Part shown: in pieces, positions 41,672-50,127 of the stretch
Layout: every line of letters begins with the position of its first letter
How positions within the stretch are numbered: the stretch's first letter is position 1
Assembly: GCF_002847015.1 (NCBI RefSeq)
Contig: NZ_CP025085.1
Span: forward strand, 4,526,001-4,590,000
DNA: 64,000 nt
Origin: Prodigiosinella confusarubida
GTDB lineage: Bacteria > Pseudomonadota > Gammaproteobacteria > Enterobacterales > Enterobacteriaceae
Direction of reading: 5' to 3'
Notes under the pieces: model-generated
Databases searched by the model: none
Seen by the model: only the letters and a program-made list of their open reading frames with translations
What the model was told of the DNA's origin: nothing
Program-made: the position numbers and the translations under genes

Positions 41672-41694
41672 AAAGACCGCTAAACGGCCTTTTT
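41672..41694 (-). terminator. Terminator serving azuC (minus) and possibly dmlA (plus)
   Basis: On the minus strand AAAGGCCG-TTTAG-CGGTCTTT pairs fully if one G-U wobble is allowed, and it starts 11 bases after the azuC stop. On the plus strand it has one mismatch but a TTTTT tail. Confidence 0.65.
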
Positions 41695-41704
41695 CATAGA
41701 AATA

Positions 41705-41782
41705 TTAATGCATGGCGCCAGGAGGAACATCTTTATAGACGTTGACATAAGCGGCCAGGATTTTTTTCAGTAATTTACGCAC
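41705..41782 (-). CDS. azuC: AzuC-like small protein (25 residues), probably a dual-function RNA
   Basis: A GTG at 41782 with AAGG eight bases upstream opens a 25-codon frame; an in-frame stop at 41798 limits the choice of start. The product begins RKLLKKIL after the initiator and ends YKDVPPGAMH. E. coli AzuC (28 residues) has the same basic amphipathic N-terminus and a KDVPPGNM tail. Known role of AzuC: a membrane-associated small protein that binds GlpD and raises its activity, encoded in the AzuCR RNA, which also base-pairs with mRNAs. Here a transcript from near 41824 to the 41672 hairpin would be about 150 nt, close to the E. coli RNA. A CRP-type site lies upstream. Confidence 0.72.
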   Translation of the reverse strand: MRKLLKKILAAYVNVYKDVPPGAMH

Positions 41783-42075
41783 GTTGATTACCTTGATTTA
41801 CGTTGTTGTCTTGTTACTTGCCGGTGAAATATTCTACTGAATGTTGATAAGCACCACAATATTTTTGTGATACCCATCACAAAAATATTCGTACACCCAT
41901 CTTCTGGTGTATCAATAACGCGACATATGCTGGTTTTTAGGACCTAAAATCAGACAAATTTTAACGTACTGATGTAACCTATTTCGTTATTCTTTGATAT
42001 ATAAAAGCATTTCACGATGACATAAAAACAGCCATACTAGTACTTCGCCGCCTAAGTCATTACCATCCTTATCTT
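41783..42075. promoter_or_regulatory. Divergent promoter region azuC-mdtG
   Basis: It holds a CRP-type palindrome (41858-41889) and, for azuC on the minus strand, a possible -10 hexamer TAGAAT at 41831-41836. Toward mdtG no clear promoter element stood out, and the ribosome site of mdtG is weak. Confidence 0.55.
41858..41889. promoter_or_regulatory. Perfect CRP-consensus palindrome
   Basis: The core TGTGATACCCATCACA (41866-41881) is an exact TGTGA-N6-TCACA, and the symmetry extends without a mismatch to 14-bp arms around ACCC. It lies about 84 bases upstream of the azuC start codon and 186 bases upstream of mdtG. Centred roughly 50 bases from the proposed azuC transcript start, it could activate or repress; its effect is not readable from sequence. 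Confidence 0.85.
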
Positions 42076-43269
42076 ATGGAAACATGGAAACTCAATCTCT
42101 TCTCTGCCTGGCTAGGATGCTTTTTCACCGGCATGGCAATGAGCCAGATCCTACCTTTTCTACCACTGTATATAGAACAGCTTGGCGTCACTGATCATGC
42201 GTCACTGAATCTCTGGTCTGGTCTGGTTTTCAGCTCATCCTTTCTGGTTTCAGCCATTGTCGCACCCCTATGGGGAAGTCTGGCTGATCGTAAAGGCCGC
42301 AAGTTGATGCTGTTGCGGGCCGCGCTGGGGATGGCGATCGTCATGTGCCTACAAGGTTTGGCAACCAACGTCTGGCAACTGTTTTTCCTGCGCGCGGCAA
42401 TGGGCCTGACATCCGGTTTTATTCCCAATGCCATGGCGTTGATTGCCTCGCAAGTGCCACGCACCAAAAGCGGCTGGGCACTGGGAACACTCTCCACCGG
42501 GCAAGTTTCTGGTGTGATTATTGGCCCGCTGCTAGGGGGGTTCATGGCGGACCACCTCGGGCTACGGCTGGTATTCTTCGTCACTGGCGGTATGTTGTTC
42601 ATCAGCTTTTTAATCACGCTATTCGCTATCAAAGAGAGTGTTATCAAAGTCAGTAAAGCCGACCGGCTAAGTGGAAAGGCGGTGTTCTCCACATTGCCTT
42701 TTCCAATGCTGATTATCAGTTTGTTCTTCACCACCATGATGATCCAGATGGCAAACGGCTCGATCAGCCCTATTCTGACGCTGTTTATCCGTAATCTCTC
42801 GCCCGGTATTGATAATATTGCCTTTATCAGTGGCGTCATTGCCTCCGTCCCAGGTATTTCCGCATTGATATCAGCGCCCCGGCTCGGCCGGTTAGGTGAC
42901 AGAATTGGTTCTCAGCGAGTACTGATTGTCGCGTTGATTTTCTGTGCCTTGCTATTTTTCCTGATGTCTTCCGTGCAAAATGCCACACAGTTGGGTATTT
43001 TGCGCTTCCTGCTCGGGTTCGCCGACGGTGCCCTGATGCCCGCTGTACAGACCTTGCTGGTTAAATACAGTAGCCAGCAGGTAACGGGTCGTATCTTTGG
43101 TTATAACCAGTCTTTTGGCTATATGGGCAATGTCGTCGGCCCGCTGCTTGGTTCCAGCATTTCCGCCATGGTAGGCTACCGCTGGGTATTTTTGGTGACC
43201 GCCCTGCTGGTACTGATCAACATGCTACAGTTGCTCATCAGTTTCCGCCGTCTGCCAAGAAAAACCTGA
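42076..43269 (+). CDS. mdtG: MdtG-like MFS efflux transporter
   Basis: This protein of 397 residues has about 12 helices and closely resembles E. coli MdtG throughout: [12 protein letters not shown] in helix 1, [13 protein letters not shown], the loop-2 motif [15 protein letters not shown], and [15 protein letters not shown] in the middle. MdtG is a DHA1 proton antiporter that lowers sensitivity to fosfomycin and deoxycholate when abundant. The gene is monocistronic, with a family A repeat immediately downstream. No Mar/Sox box was recognised upstream. Confidence 0.9.
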   Translation: METWKLNLFSAWLGCFFTGMAMSQILPFLPLYIEQLGVTDHASLNLWSGLVFSSSFLVSAIVAPLWGSLADRKGRKLMLLRAALGMAIVMCLQGLATNVWQLFFLRAAMGLTSGFIPNAMALIASQVPRTKSGWALGTLSTGQVSGVIIGPLLGGFMADHLGLRLVFFVTGGMLFISFLITLFAIKESVIKVSKADRLSGKAVFSTLPFPMLIISLFFTTMMIQMANGSISPILTLFIRNLSPGIDNIAFISGVIASVPGISALISAPRLGRLGDRIGSQRVLIVALIFCALLFFLMSSVQNATQLGILRFLLGFADGALMPAVQTLLVKYSSQQVTGRIFGYNQSFGYMGNVVGPLLGSSISAMVGYRWVFLVTALLVLINMLQLLISFRRLPRKT

Positions 43270-43280
43270 TGTCCCAGACT

Positions 43281-43440
43281 GTTGGCTAACCTATGTATGG
43301 CGTCAGAACAGTGGTAATGGGAAAAAGAGTAAAGCATCTGTGCCAATATTGGCGCGGCTTGAAGCTTACAAAGATGCACTTGCAGCGTCTTTACTCTCCC
43401 CCCCCATTATCGCGGCTACTTGCACTTTGCCATCAAACTC
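43281..43440 (+). repeat. Dispersed palindromic repeat family A, copy 3
   Basis: About 160 bp, starting GTTGGCTAACCTATGTATGG 11 bases after the mdtG stop and ending TTTGCCATCAAACTC. It is more diverged than copy 2: the centre reads GTGCCA-ATAT-TGGCGC, with a compensated loop. The same orientation and a 3'-of-gene position are kept. Confidence 0.83.
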
Positions 43441-43599
43441 ATGTTCTTTATTCTCCATTCCCTACAACGCCGATAACCGGGTATAGCGGCTTAGTTGTCG
43501 TATCGCAGACTCTTCATCTGCCTTTCATGATTTTGTCATCTTCCTCCTCAAAGATAGCGCCTGTGCAAACGTATGCACTCCTGAAAAAAGGCGCTCACT

Positions 43600-44829
43600 A
43601 TGTTTGGCAAGAAACCACTTTCACGTTTTATTCTCGCTTCCGGGCTGCTGTTTAGCCTGATAGGCCACGCAGCAGATTTGGTCATCGCTGGCCGCGATGA
43701 CGTTTATGGCAAAGCACTCGACAGCACACTGACCCGTTTCCAGCAGAAACACCCCGGCAAGCAGATTGAACTGCTTAAGCTGCCCTACGGCAACCTGTAT
43801 GAAAAACTGGTCATCTCCATGCGTGAAAACGCGTCAGCCTACGATCTGGTATTGATGGACGATACCTGGAGTCCTGAGTTTGCAGGTAACGGCTGGCTGC
43901 AACCGCTACCGAAAAAGATGCAGAGCAATGACTTTATCCCGGCGGTGATGGACATCTCCCGTGTGCCGGAAAAAACCGGCCCGGCATACAGTTTACCGGT
44001 AGTCGGTAACGTAGAAATGTTTGCCCTACGCAAGGATCTGTTCGACAAACATCAGCTTAAAGCCCCCACCAGTTGGGACGATGTGTTGAGCAGTGCGAAA
44101 ATCCTGCAACAACAGGAACCCGGTGTATCCGGCGTGGTGTTCCGCGGCATGAAAGGCAACCCGATCGTCTCTGGTTTTATGCCTATTCTGTGGGCCTACA
44201 ACGGCGCAGTGGTTAAAGATGGTAAAGCTGCGCTGGATTCCCCACAGGCGTTACAGGCCCTGAAAACCTTCATCGCGTTAAAAGCGTTCGCGCCAACCGG
44301 TGTAGATGTTTATAACGCCGCCGATGTCCGTCAGTCGCTGGAGCAAGGTAAAGCAGCGATGGCGATTGAAGTGTGGCCGGCATGGGCGGCGGCGCTGGAT
44401 AACCCGGACAAATCCAAGGTCGTAGGTAAGGTTGAATTACAACCGGCACCCGGACAGGTCGCCGGCCCATCCCCTATGCTAGGCATCTGGCAGATGGCGA
44501 TTACCAAAAACAGCCAACACAGCAAGCTGGCGCAAGAATTCCTGACCTACCTCACCAGTGCTGAAAATCAGAAAGCGTTGGCGCTGGAACTGGGACTTCC
44601 GCCGACCCGCCGCAGTGTTTATCAGGATAAGCAGATTATCCAGAAATACCGCTGGTATCCGGCACAGTTGACCGCACTGGAAGCGGGCAGAGCCCGCCCA
44701 CGGATCCGTAACTGGCAGGAAGTGGAAAGTATTCTGGGTGACTATCTGCAACTGGCGTTGATGGATCAAATGCCAGCGCAGGTCGCACTGCAACAGGCTA
44801 ACCAGAAAATTGCCCAGGCGCTGAAATAA
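43600..44829 (+). CDS. CUT1-type ABC transporter, periplasmic sugar-binding protein
   Basis: This 409-residue extracellular solute-binding protein (family 1) has a signal peptide with hydrophobic core FILASGLLFSLIG and a likely cut in GHAAD. Typical motifs are AYDLVLMDDTWSPEFAGNGWLQPL and GKAAMAIEVWPAWAAAL, as in other sugar-binding proteins. It captures a sugar or sugar derivative for the permeases that follow. The substrate is unknown. A stable hairpin lies between this gene and the first permease, a common way to keep binding-protein mRNA in excess. Confidence 0.87.
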   Translation: MFGKKPLSRFILASGLLFSLIGHAADLVIAGRDDVYGKALDSTLTRFQQKHPGKQIELLKLPYGNLYEKLVISMRENASAYDLVLMDDTWSPEFAGNGWLQPLPKKMQSNDFIPAVMDISRVPEKTGPAYSLPVVGNVEMFALRKDLFDKHQLKAPTSWDDVLSSAKILQQQEPGVSGVVFRGMKGNPIVSGFMPILWAYNGAVVKDGKAALDSPQALQALKTFIALKAFAPTGVDVYNAADVRQSLEQGKAAMAIEVWPAWAAALDNPDKSKVVGKVELQPAPGQVAGPSPMLGIWQMAITKNSQHSKLAQEFLTYLTSAENQKALALELGLPPTRRSVYQDKQIIQKYRWYPAQLTALEAGRARPRIRNWQEVESILGDYLQLALMDQMPAQVALQQANQKIAQALK

Positions 44830-44843
44830 TCCGCCACTACCGA

Positions 44844-44876
44844 CAACGCGATCCCTGCCACGCGGGGATCGCGTTG
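44844..44876 (+). terminator. Stable intercistronic hairpin after the binding-protein gene
   Basis: CAACGCGATCCC and GGGATCGCGTTG pair perfectly over 12 bp with a 9-base loop. No T-run follows, so it is more likely an mRNA stabiliser or attenuator than a full stop. Confidence 0.6.
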
Positions 44877-44986
44877 AACACAATCCTGCGGTGGAAACAG
44901 GAACCCGGCCTGCACAGGTGTGACACCCAGGCTAACCGCCGGGTTCAACCGTCGGTATCCGTGATTTGATGGCTGAAGGACACTCC

Positions 44987-45859
44987 ATGCTTTTTGATTC
45001 CCGCTGGCAGCGCTGGCTGTTACTGCTCCCCGCCACGTTACTGCTGGCGGCGCTCACGCTCTACCCTATCGGACAAATGTTGCTCTATTCGTTCAGCCAT
45101 GTCGACTATGCCTCCGCGAGTCATCACTGGGTGGGCTGGGATAATTATCGCCAGTTATTCAATGACTGGTTCTTCACCACCAGCCTGAAGAATACGCTGG
45201 TGTTCTCACTGGGCAGTTCGCTGCTACAGGTCTTGCTTGGTCTGGTACTGGCGCTGCTGCTGTATCGCCACTTTCCTGGTCGCCAGTGGGTTCTGAGCCT
45301 GATGATTTATCCGATGATGCTGTCCACGCTGGTCTGTTCCGCTATCTGGCGCGTCTGGTTTCACTATGATTTTGGCCTGCTGAATAACTGCCTGACATCG
45401 CTGGGCCTGATGCCGGTGGAGTGGCTCTCCAACCCACACATCGCCTTATTATCGCTGATGCTGGTGGATATCTGGCAGTGGACGCCGATGGCCTGCCTGA
45501 TCATCCTGGCGGGATTGCAGTCAATCCCCAAAGAGCTGCTGGAAGCAGCACAAAGTGACGGTGCCAACGGCTGGCGACGTTTGTGGTACGTCACGCTACC
45601 GCTTATTCGTCAACCTATTTTGCTGGCGCTGCTACTGCGCTCCATCGACACCTTCAAACTGTTTGACAAGGTCTATGCGTTGACCGGCGGCGGCCCCGGC
45701 TACGCCACAGAGACGCTGTCACTGTACATCTATCAGCAAGGATTCAAGTTTTTTAATCTGGGGCTGGCCAGCGCCGGAGCCGTCATCATGTTGTTGTGTG
45801 CCAGCGTGATGAGCCTGACATATGCCTGGCAATTGATGCGCAAAGGAGAACCCCAATGA
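44987..45859 (+). CDS. CUT1 ABC transporter permease (MalF/UgpA type)
   Basis: This protein of 290 residues has six helices and the EAA loop read as LEAAQSDGANGWRRLWYVTLPLI (core EAAQSDGANGWRRLW), which docks on the ATPase. The ATG at 44987 has AAGGA seven bases upstream and is preferred over the upstream TTG/ATG pair at 44966-44969. Its end overlaps the second permease by four bases. It forms the MalF-like half of the channel. Confidence 0.88.
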   Translation: MLFDSRWQRWLLLLPATLLLAALTLYPIGQMLLYSFSHVDYASASHHWVGWDNYRQLFNDWFFTTSLKNTLVFSLGSSLLQVLLGLVLALLLYRHFPGRQWVLSLMIYPMMLSTLVCSAIWRVWFHYDFGLLNNCLTSLGLMPVEWLSNPHIALLSLMLVDIWQWTPMACLIILAGLQSIPKELLEAAQSDGANGWRRLWYVTLPLIRQPILLALLLRSIDTFKLFDKVYALTGGGPGYATETLSLYIYQQGFKFFNLGLASAGAVIMLLCASVMSLTYAWQLMRKGEPQ

Positions 45860-46683
45860 CACGTTTTTCCTGGTTATCGATCTTGCGCGCCACGGCCATT
45901 ATCACAGCGATGCTGTTTTTTACTCTACCGATTATCTGGATGGCGGCGGCGGCCTTTAAGTCTACCGCCGAATTTTCCAGCCGACACAGTCCCTTCTGGC
46001 CACAGCACTGGACACTGACCCACATCACTACCTTGCTGGCAAACGGCTTTGTAGACCGGCTGATCAACACGCTGCTGGTCGCAGGCGGCGCTACCGCACT
46101 GTCTCTGCTGGTCGGGTTTATGGCGGCTTATACGCTGGCGCGTCACCGTTTTCCGGCACGACTGGACACGCTGTTTCTGTTGCTGGTATTGCTGATCAAA
46201 ATGATGCCGCCGATTGTGGTGGCTATCCCGTTGTTCTCATTACTGAAAACGCTGCATCTGCTGAATAGCCTCGCCGGATTGGTACTGGTATATCAGGTTT
46301 ATACGCTACCATTCTGTATCTGGATGCTGCTGAGTTTTATCCGTGAGATCCCACTGACACTGGAAGAGGCCGCGGCGATGGATGGCGCCAACCTGTGGCG
46401 ACGTCTGCGCTACATCGTCATCCCCGCCTGCGCGCCTGGTCTGGTGGCAACCGCCATTTTCACCCTGATTATCGCCTGGAACGAATTTCTCTTTGCCTTG
46501 CTTTATCTGCAAACACCGCAGCAGTTCACACTGCCACTGTTCATCGCCAATTTTATGACGGAAAACCAGGTGTACTGGGGAGAGCTGATGAGTATCGGCC
46601 TGCTCTCATCACTGCCGGTACTGCTGGTGGCGGGTTTTGTTCAACGTTATTTGTTACGCGGCTTTGCCGTTAGCCAGAAATAG
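45856..46683 (+). CDS. CUT1 ABC transporter permease (MalG/UgpE type)
   Basis: This protein of 275 residues has six helices and an EAA loop with EEAAAMDGANLWRRLRYIVIP (core EAAAMDGANLWRRL). The true start is the ATG at 45856, overlapping the first permease stop, with AAAGGAG upstream; the frame is open 20 codons further without a site. It forms the MalG-like half of the channel. The ATPase gene follows after nine bases. Confidence 0.88.
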   Translation: MTRFSWLSILRATAIITAMLFFTLPIIWMAAAAFKSTAEFSSRHSPFWPQHWTLTHITTLLANGFVDRLINTLLVAGGATALSLLVGFMAAYTLARHRFPARLDTLFLLLVLLIKMMPPIVVAIPLFSLLKTLHLLNSLAGLVLVYQVYTLPFCIWMLLSFIREIPLTLEEAAAMDGANLWRRLRYIVIPACAPGLVATAIFTLIIAWNEFLFALLYLQTPQQFTLPLFIANFMTENQVYWGELMSIGLLSSLPVLLVAGFVQRYLLRGFAVSQK

Positions 46684-46692
46684 GAATCCGGG

Positions 46693-47772
46693 ATGAGTGA
46701 ATTACAGTTACACCACATCACCAAAGGCTTTGGCAAACAGTCGGTGTTGAATGATATCGATCTGCACATCAATCACGGCGAATTGATGGTATTTGTCGGC
46801 CCTTCCGGCAGCGGTAAGTCCACATTGTTGCGGATTATCGCCGGGCTGGAACAGCAGGACAACGGCCAAATCCTGCTGGATGGCGAGGATATTTCCCGTC
46901 AGGCACCAGGACGGCGTGAAATGGCGATGGTATTTCAGTCCTACGCGCTCTATCCCCATATGACGGTAGCGGAAAACATGGGCTTTGCGTTGAAGATGGT
47001 CGGTGAGAAACAACCGGTGATTGCGGAAAAAGTCGCGCGGGTGGCAGAGATGCTTCAGCTCACACCACTTCTGAAACGCAAACCCGCTGCGCTCTCCGGC
47101 GGACAACGCCAGCGGGTGGCTATTGGCCGAGCCATCGTGCGTAAACCACGTTTATTCCTGTTCGATGAACCGCTCTCTAATCTGGATGCCAGACTCAGAA
47201 CCCACACTCGCGTACAGCTCAAAGCGCTGCATCAGCAACTGGCCGCCACAATGATTTACGTAACACACGATCAGGTGGAAGCCATGACATTGGCTGATCG
47301 GATCGTGGTATTGCATAACGGTAGCATCGCCCAGATTGGCACGCCGGAAGAGCTATATCACCGGCCCGCCAACCGGTTTGTGGCCGGATTTATCGGTTCG
47401 CCGGAAATGAACTTCTTCCCGATCATCGCCGAACAACCGCTGGCGCCGTGGTTGCAACGGCTGTCATTGACCAATACGGCCGCCGTCACAGTAGGCGTGC
47501 GCCCGGATGCCTTTGAAATCATCGATAGCGTACCGACTTTTCAAGTGGATCTGCTGGAAAGTCTGGGTGCGGTATACCACCTGCATGGCCACTTTATTCA
47601 TGAACCGCACATTACGGCAGTGGTGGAAACCCGTCAGACAGTTAAGCCAGGGAACCGACTGGCGCTTAATGTCAATTTATCTCGCTGCCACTGGTTTGAC
47701 GTGGCAGGCAATCGCCTGACTTCCCCTGCTGTTTCCTGTAGCGCAACGCAGAAAACCGGAAAGGGAATGTAA
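46693..47772 (+). CDS. CUT1 ABC transporter ATPase (MalK/UgpC type)
   Basis: This protein of 359 residues has Walker A GPSGSGKST, the signature LSGGQRQRVAIGRA, Walker B LFLFDEPLSNLD and the H-loop THDQ, followed by a C-terminal TOBE regulatory domain of about 120 residues. It powers uptake by the permeases upstream. The MBL-fold hydrolase gene begins one base after its stop, so the hydrolase is part of the transport operon. Confidence 0.9.
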   Translation: MSELQLHHITKGFGKQSVLNDIDLHINHGELMVFVGPSGSGKSTLLRIIAGLEQQDNGQILLDGEDISRQAPGRREMAMVFQSYALYPHMTVAENMGFALKMVGEKQPVIAEKVARVAEMLQLTPLLKRKPAALSGGQRQRVAIGRAIVRKPRLFLFDEPLSNLDARLRTHTRVQLKALHQQLAATMIYVTHDQVEAMTLADRIVVLHNGSIAQIGTPEELYHRPANRFVAGFIGSPEMNFFPIIAEQPLAPWLQRLSLTNTAAVTVGVRPDAFEIIDSVPTFQVDLLESLGAVYHLHGHFIHEPHITAVVETRQTVKPGNRLALNVNLSRCHWFDVAGNRLTSPAVSCSATQKTGKGM

Positions 47773-47773
47773 T

Positions 47774-48538
47774 ATGGAACTGGATATTCTAGGTAGTGGG
47801 GAAGCCTACGACAGTCAGCGGATCAATGCCTCTATACGGCTCATCAAAGGGGATTTTCAGTTACTGATCGACTGCGGACCAACGGTGCCTCAGGCACTCT
47901 GGCAACGGCAGATCCAGCCGGATCAGATTCAGGCGGTCTACTTTACCCATTGTCACCCCGATCATGTGCTGGGCTTCACGACCTGGTTGAACTGGTGCGA
48001 GTCTTGTGGACGCACTGCACCACTACAAGCTATTGCGCCCCGTCAACAACTGACTCAGTTACAAGCGCTGGCGGATTTCGCTTTTTGGCCCGCCAACCGG
48101 CCACAGTTCGCTATCCATTGGCTGGCAACCGATCAGTTGCACACTCTTGGCCCGTGGCAATGCCAGACCGCCGCCACACACCACTCAGTACCTAACGTAT
48201 CACTGCTACTAACCGGGCCAGAAGGTTCGCTGTTTTACAGTGGCGATGGAGCGTTGTCTCCGAAGAGCGAAGCGTTACTCGCGCAAGCGGATATGGCACT
48301 GGTGGAGTGTTTTTCCGTACAGAACAGTGCCTCGCCTTATCATGGCTCCTGGTCAGAGATCCAACACTTTACCCGCAAACCAGGTGCCATGCTGGGGCTT
48401 TATCACGTTCAGCAAATGCAAAAACCCTTACTTCAACAAACGCTGAAGCAGACAAAGCAGGTGTTCCTACCCGAGCAAGGGGAACGCTGGCAACTGCATA
48501 ATGGCATCTGGCTATCTACCGCAGGAAGACAATCATGA
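47774..48538 (+). CDS. MBL-fold hydrolase of the RNase Z/PhnP-like group
   Basis: This protein of 254 residues has the metal motif THCHPDH (His59, His61, Asp63, His64), a later TAATHHSVPNVSLLL and GSLFYSGDGALSP. The overall plan resembles PhnP and RNase Z-type phosphodiesterases more than lactamases or glyoxalases. Embedded between an ABC ATPase and a LacI gene, it probably hydrolyses the imported compound, perhaps a sugar phosphodiester or cyclic phosphate. This is inference: the ABC subunits do not tell the substrate. Its stop overlaps the LacI start by four bases. Confidence 0.8.
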   Translation: MELDILGSGEAYDSQRINASIRLIKGDFQLLIDCGPTVPQALWQRQIQPDQIQAVYFTHCHPDHVLGFTTWLNWCESCGRTAPLQAIAPRQQLTQLQALADFAFWPANRPQFAIHWLATDQLHTLGPWQCQTAATHHSVPNVSLLLTGPEGSLFYSGDGALSPKSEALLAQADMALVECFSVQNSASPYHGSWSEIQHFTRKPGAMLGLYHVQQMQKPLLQQTLKQTKQVFLPEQGERWQLHNGIWLSTAGRQS

Positions 48539-49521
48539 CGGTAAAACGTGTTACATCCATTGACGTCGCACGCTGTGCGGGGGTTTCGCCTTCCGCCGTA
48601 TCCCGCACGTACACAGCGCAGCACAAGGTCAGCCCGACAACCCGAGCCAAAGTTCTGGCAGCAGCGGAAACGCTGGGGTATCGCCCCAATGCGCTGGCGC
48701 GGGCGCTGGTAAATTCCGGACGCCAGGGCTCTGGCATTATCGCCGTGGTGATGAGCGAGTTCGATAATCCGTTTCAGCCCTATCTGTTTTGCCTGTTAAC
48801 CCAGGCGTTACAACGACATGGCTTCGTGCCCATGCTGATCACCGTTATCGAACCCTGTGATATTCGAGCCCAGTTGCAACAGGCACTCTCCTATCAAGTG
48901 GAAGCCGCGATTATCTCAGCCGGCAGTCTGTCGCAGCACACCACCGAACGTTGTCTGGAACTGAATCTGCCCATGGTGCTGATGGGCCGCGAGGATAAGC
49001 GTGAAACCATTACTGCTGTGCTGTCCGATAACCGGATGGCCGGACAACTGGCGGCAGACTATCTGGTCAGTCTTGGTCTGACCCAGTTGGCGTTTATCAG
49101 TGGCCGGCAAGATGGGCAGGCTTCGCAGGAACGACTGGCTGGCTTCTGCGCCACACTGCAACAATACGGATTGCCATCGCCGCATATCATGATCAATCAG
49201 GACTACGCTTATCACAGCGGGTATCGCGCCATGAAGCAGCTGTTGCAAAGCTACCCCGAAACTGAAGGCGTGTTTTGTGCCTGTGACGCACTGGCGTTTG
49301 GCGCGTTGGACGCCCTGCGGCTGGAAGGTGGCGACACACAGAAAATTATCGGCTGCGATGACACACCGCTGGCAGCGTGGGAAGGTTATCGGCTGACCAC
49401 GATCCGCCAGCCGGTGGAGCAGTTGGTAGAACAGGTACTGGTGAATCTGGAACAGGTACTGAATGGCACCGCCAGCAGTGGGGTTACGGTGCGTATCGAG
49501 CCAACGCTGGTAGTACGTTAA
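48535..49521 (+). CDS. LacI-family regulator of the ABC-hydrolase operon
   Basis: This protein of 328 residues has an N-terminal LacI helix-turn-helix (TSIDVARCAGVSPSAVSRTY) with the hinge helix LGYRPNALARAL and a periplasmic-binding-protein-like effector domain, including GCDDTPLAAW near the end. Being last in the operon it probably regulates its own transcription from upstream of 43600 in response to the imported sugar or its hydrolysis product. No operator was identified with confidence. Confidence 0.87.
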   Translation: MTVKRVTSIDVARCAGVSPSAVSRTYTAQHKVSPTTRAKVLAAAETLGYRPNALARALVNSGRQGSGIIAVVMSEFDNPFQPYLFCLLTQALQRHGFVPMLITVIEPCDIRAQLQQALSYQVEAAIISAGSLSQHTTERCLELNLPMVLMGREDKRETITAVLSDNRMAGQLAADYLVSLGLTQLAFISGRQDGQASQERLAGFCATLQQYGLPSPHIMINQDYAYHSGYRAMKQLLQSYPETEGVFCACDALAFGALDALRLEGGDTQKIIGCDDTPLAAWEGYRLTTIRQPVEQLVEQVLVNLEQVLNGTASSGVTVRIEPTLVVR

Positions 49522-49816
49522 TATGACACAATCGAACGACAATAATGGGTACCGTGGCAATAACCGGGTGAATTCCTGGGAGCGGACTCCATGACAAATC
49601 TGCCAGAAGCCGATTTGAACGCAGTGTGCAGCCGCCCCATAAGGGCGAGGCCCATGGATGATGGAGCGAGTAACTGAGGTTCGACACCATACACCGGCAG
49701 TTTGACAGATGACGGGTATAGAACCATTGTTTATAACCCGGCTAATGTTCTGGCACCGATTCCTCTCGTGCAGTAGGATCAAAGACGGTTTTTGTGGTCA
49801 AACGAAGGAGGTTATT
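49522..49816. other. Intergenic stretch with short dyads
   Basis: About 295 bases. A stretch at roughly 49590-49690 contains GCCC-CATAA-GGGC and nearby GGCCCATGG-type symmetries and looks like a non-coding repeat, but no second copy occurs in this window. The ydfZ ribosome site AAGGAGG is at 49805-49811. I found no FNR box. Confidence 0.35.
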
Positions 49817-50023
49817 GTGTACACAGCGTATGACAGATACAGAAATCCACTCAACCCCGGTTGTCGGGTGATGCAAAACGGTTCTCATCTGGTGGGTACT
49901 ATTGCCGCTATTCACGACGAAAAGTTGAAACGTGAAGAGGTCCGTAAAGCAAAATGTGTTGAGCTGAAAAACGTGGATGGCTATTTCGCACCAGAAGAGC
50001 TGATGCGTCTTGGGGGCGACTAA
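49817..50023 (+). CDS. ydfZ: YdfZ-family small protein
   Basis: This protein of 68 residues begins at a GTG that sits six bases after a strong AAGGAGG; the longer frame has no site. It shares with E. coli YdfZ the opening YDRxRN, the GxRVM motif, GTIAAI and the closing APEELMRLG. YdfZ has been reported as a selenium-binding protein of unknown function. In E. coli ydfZ lies next to rspR (ydfH) and ydfI, and the same neighbourhood is kept here: it converges on rspR 105 bases downstream. Confidence 0.82.
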   Translation: MYTAYDRYRNPLNPGCRVMQNGSHLVGTIAAIHDEKLKREEVRKAKCVELKNVDGYFAPEELMRLGGD

Positions 50024-50127
50024 ACCACGTTTATCGGGCGTCGTTCTGTCGCCCGATAATCATGTTTTCCGTCACATATTTTTTCTCATTATCCGCAATA
50101 AATCCCACCGCACACCTAAAACCCGCA

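Noticed and set aside
49522-49816. FNR box upstream of ydfZ
   Set aside because: No TTGAT-N4-ATCAA-like sequence is present.
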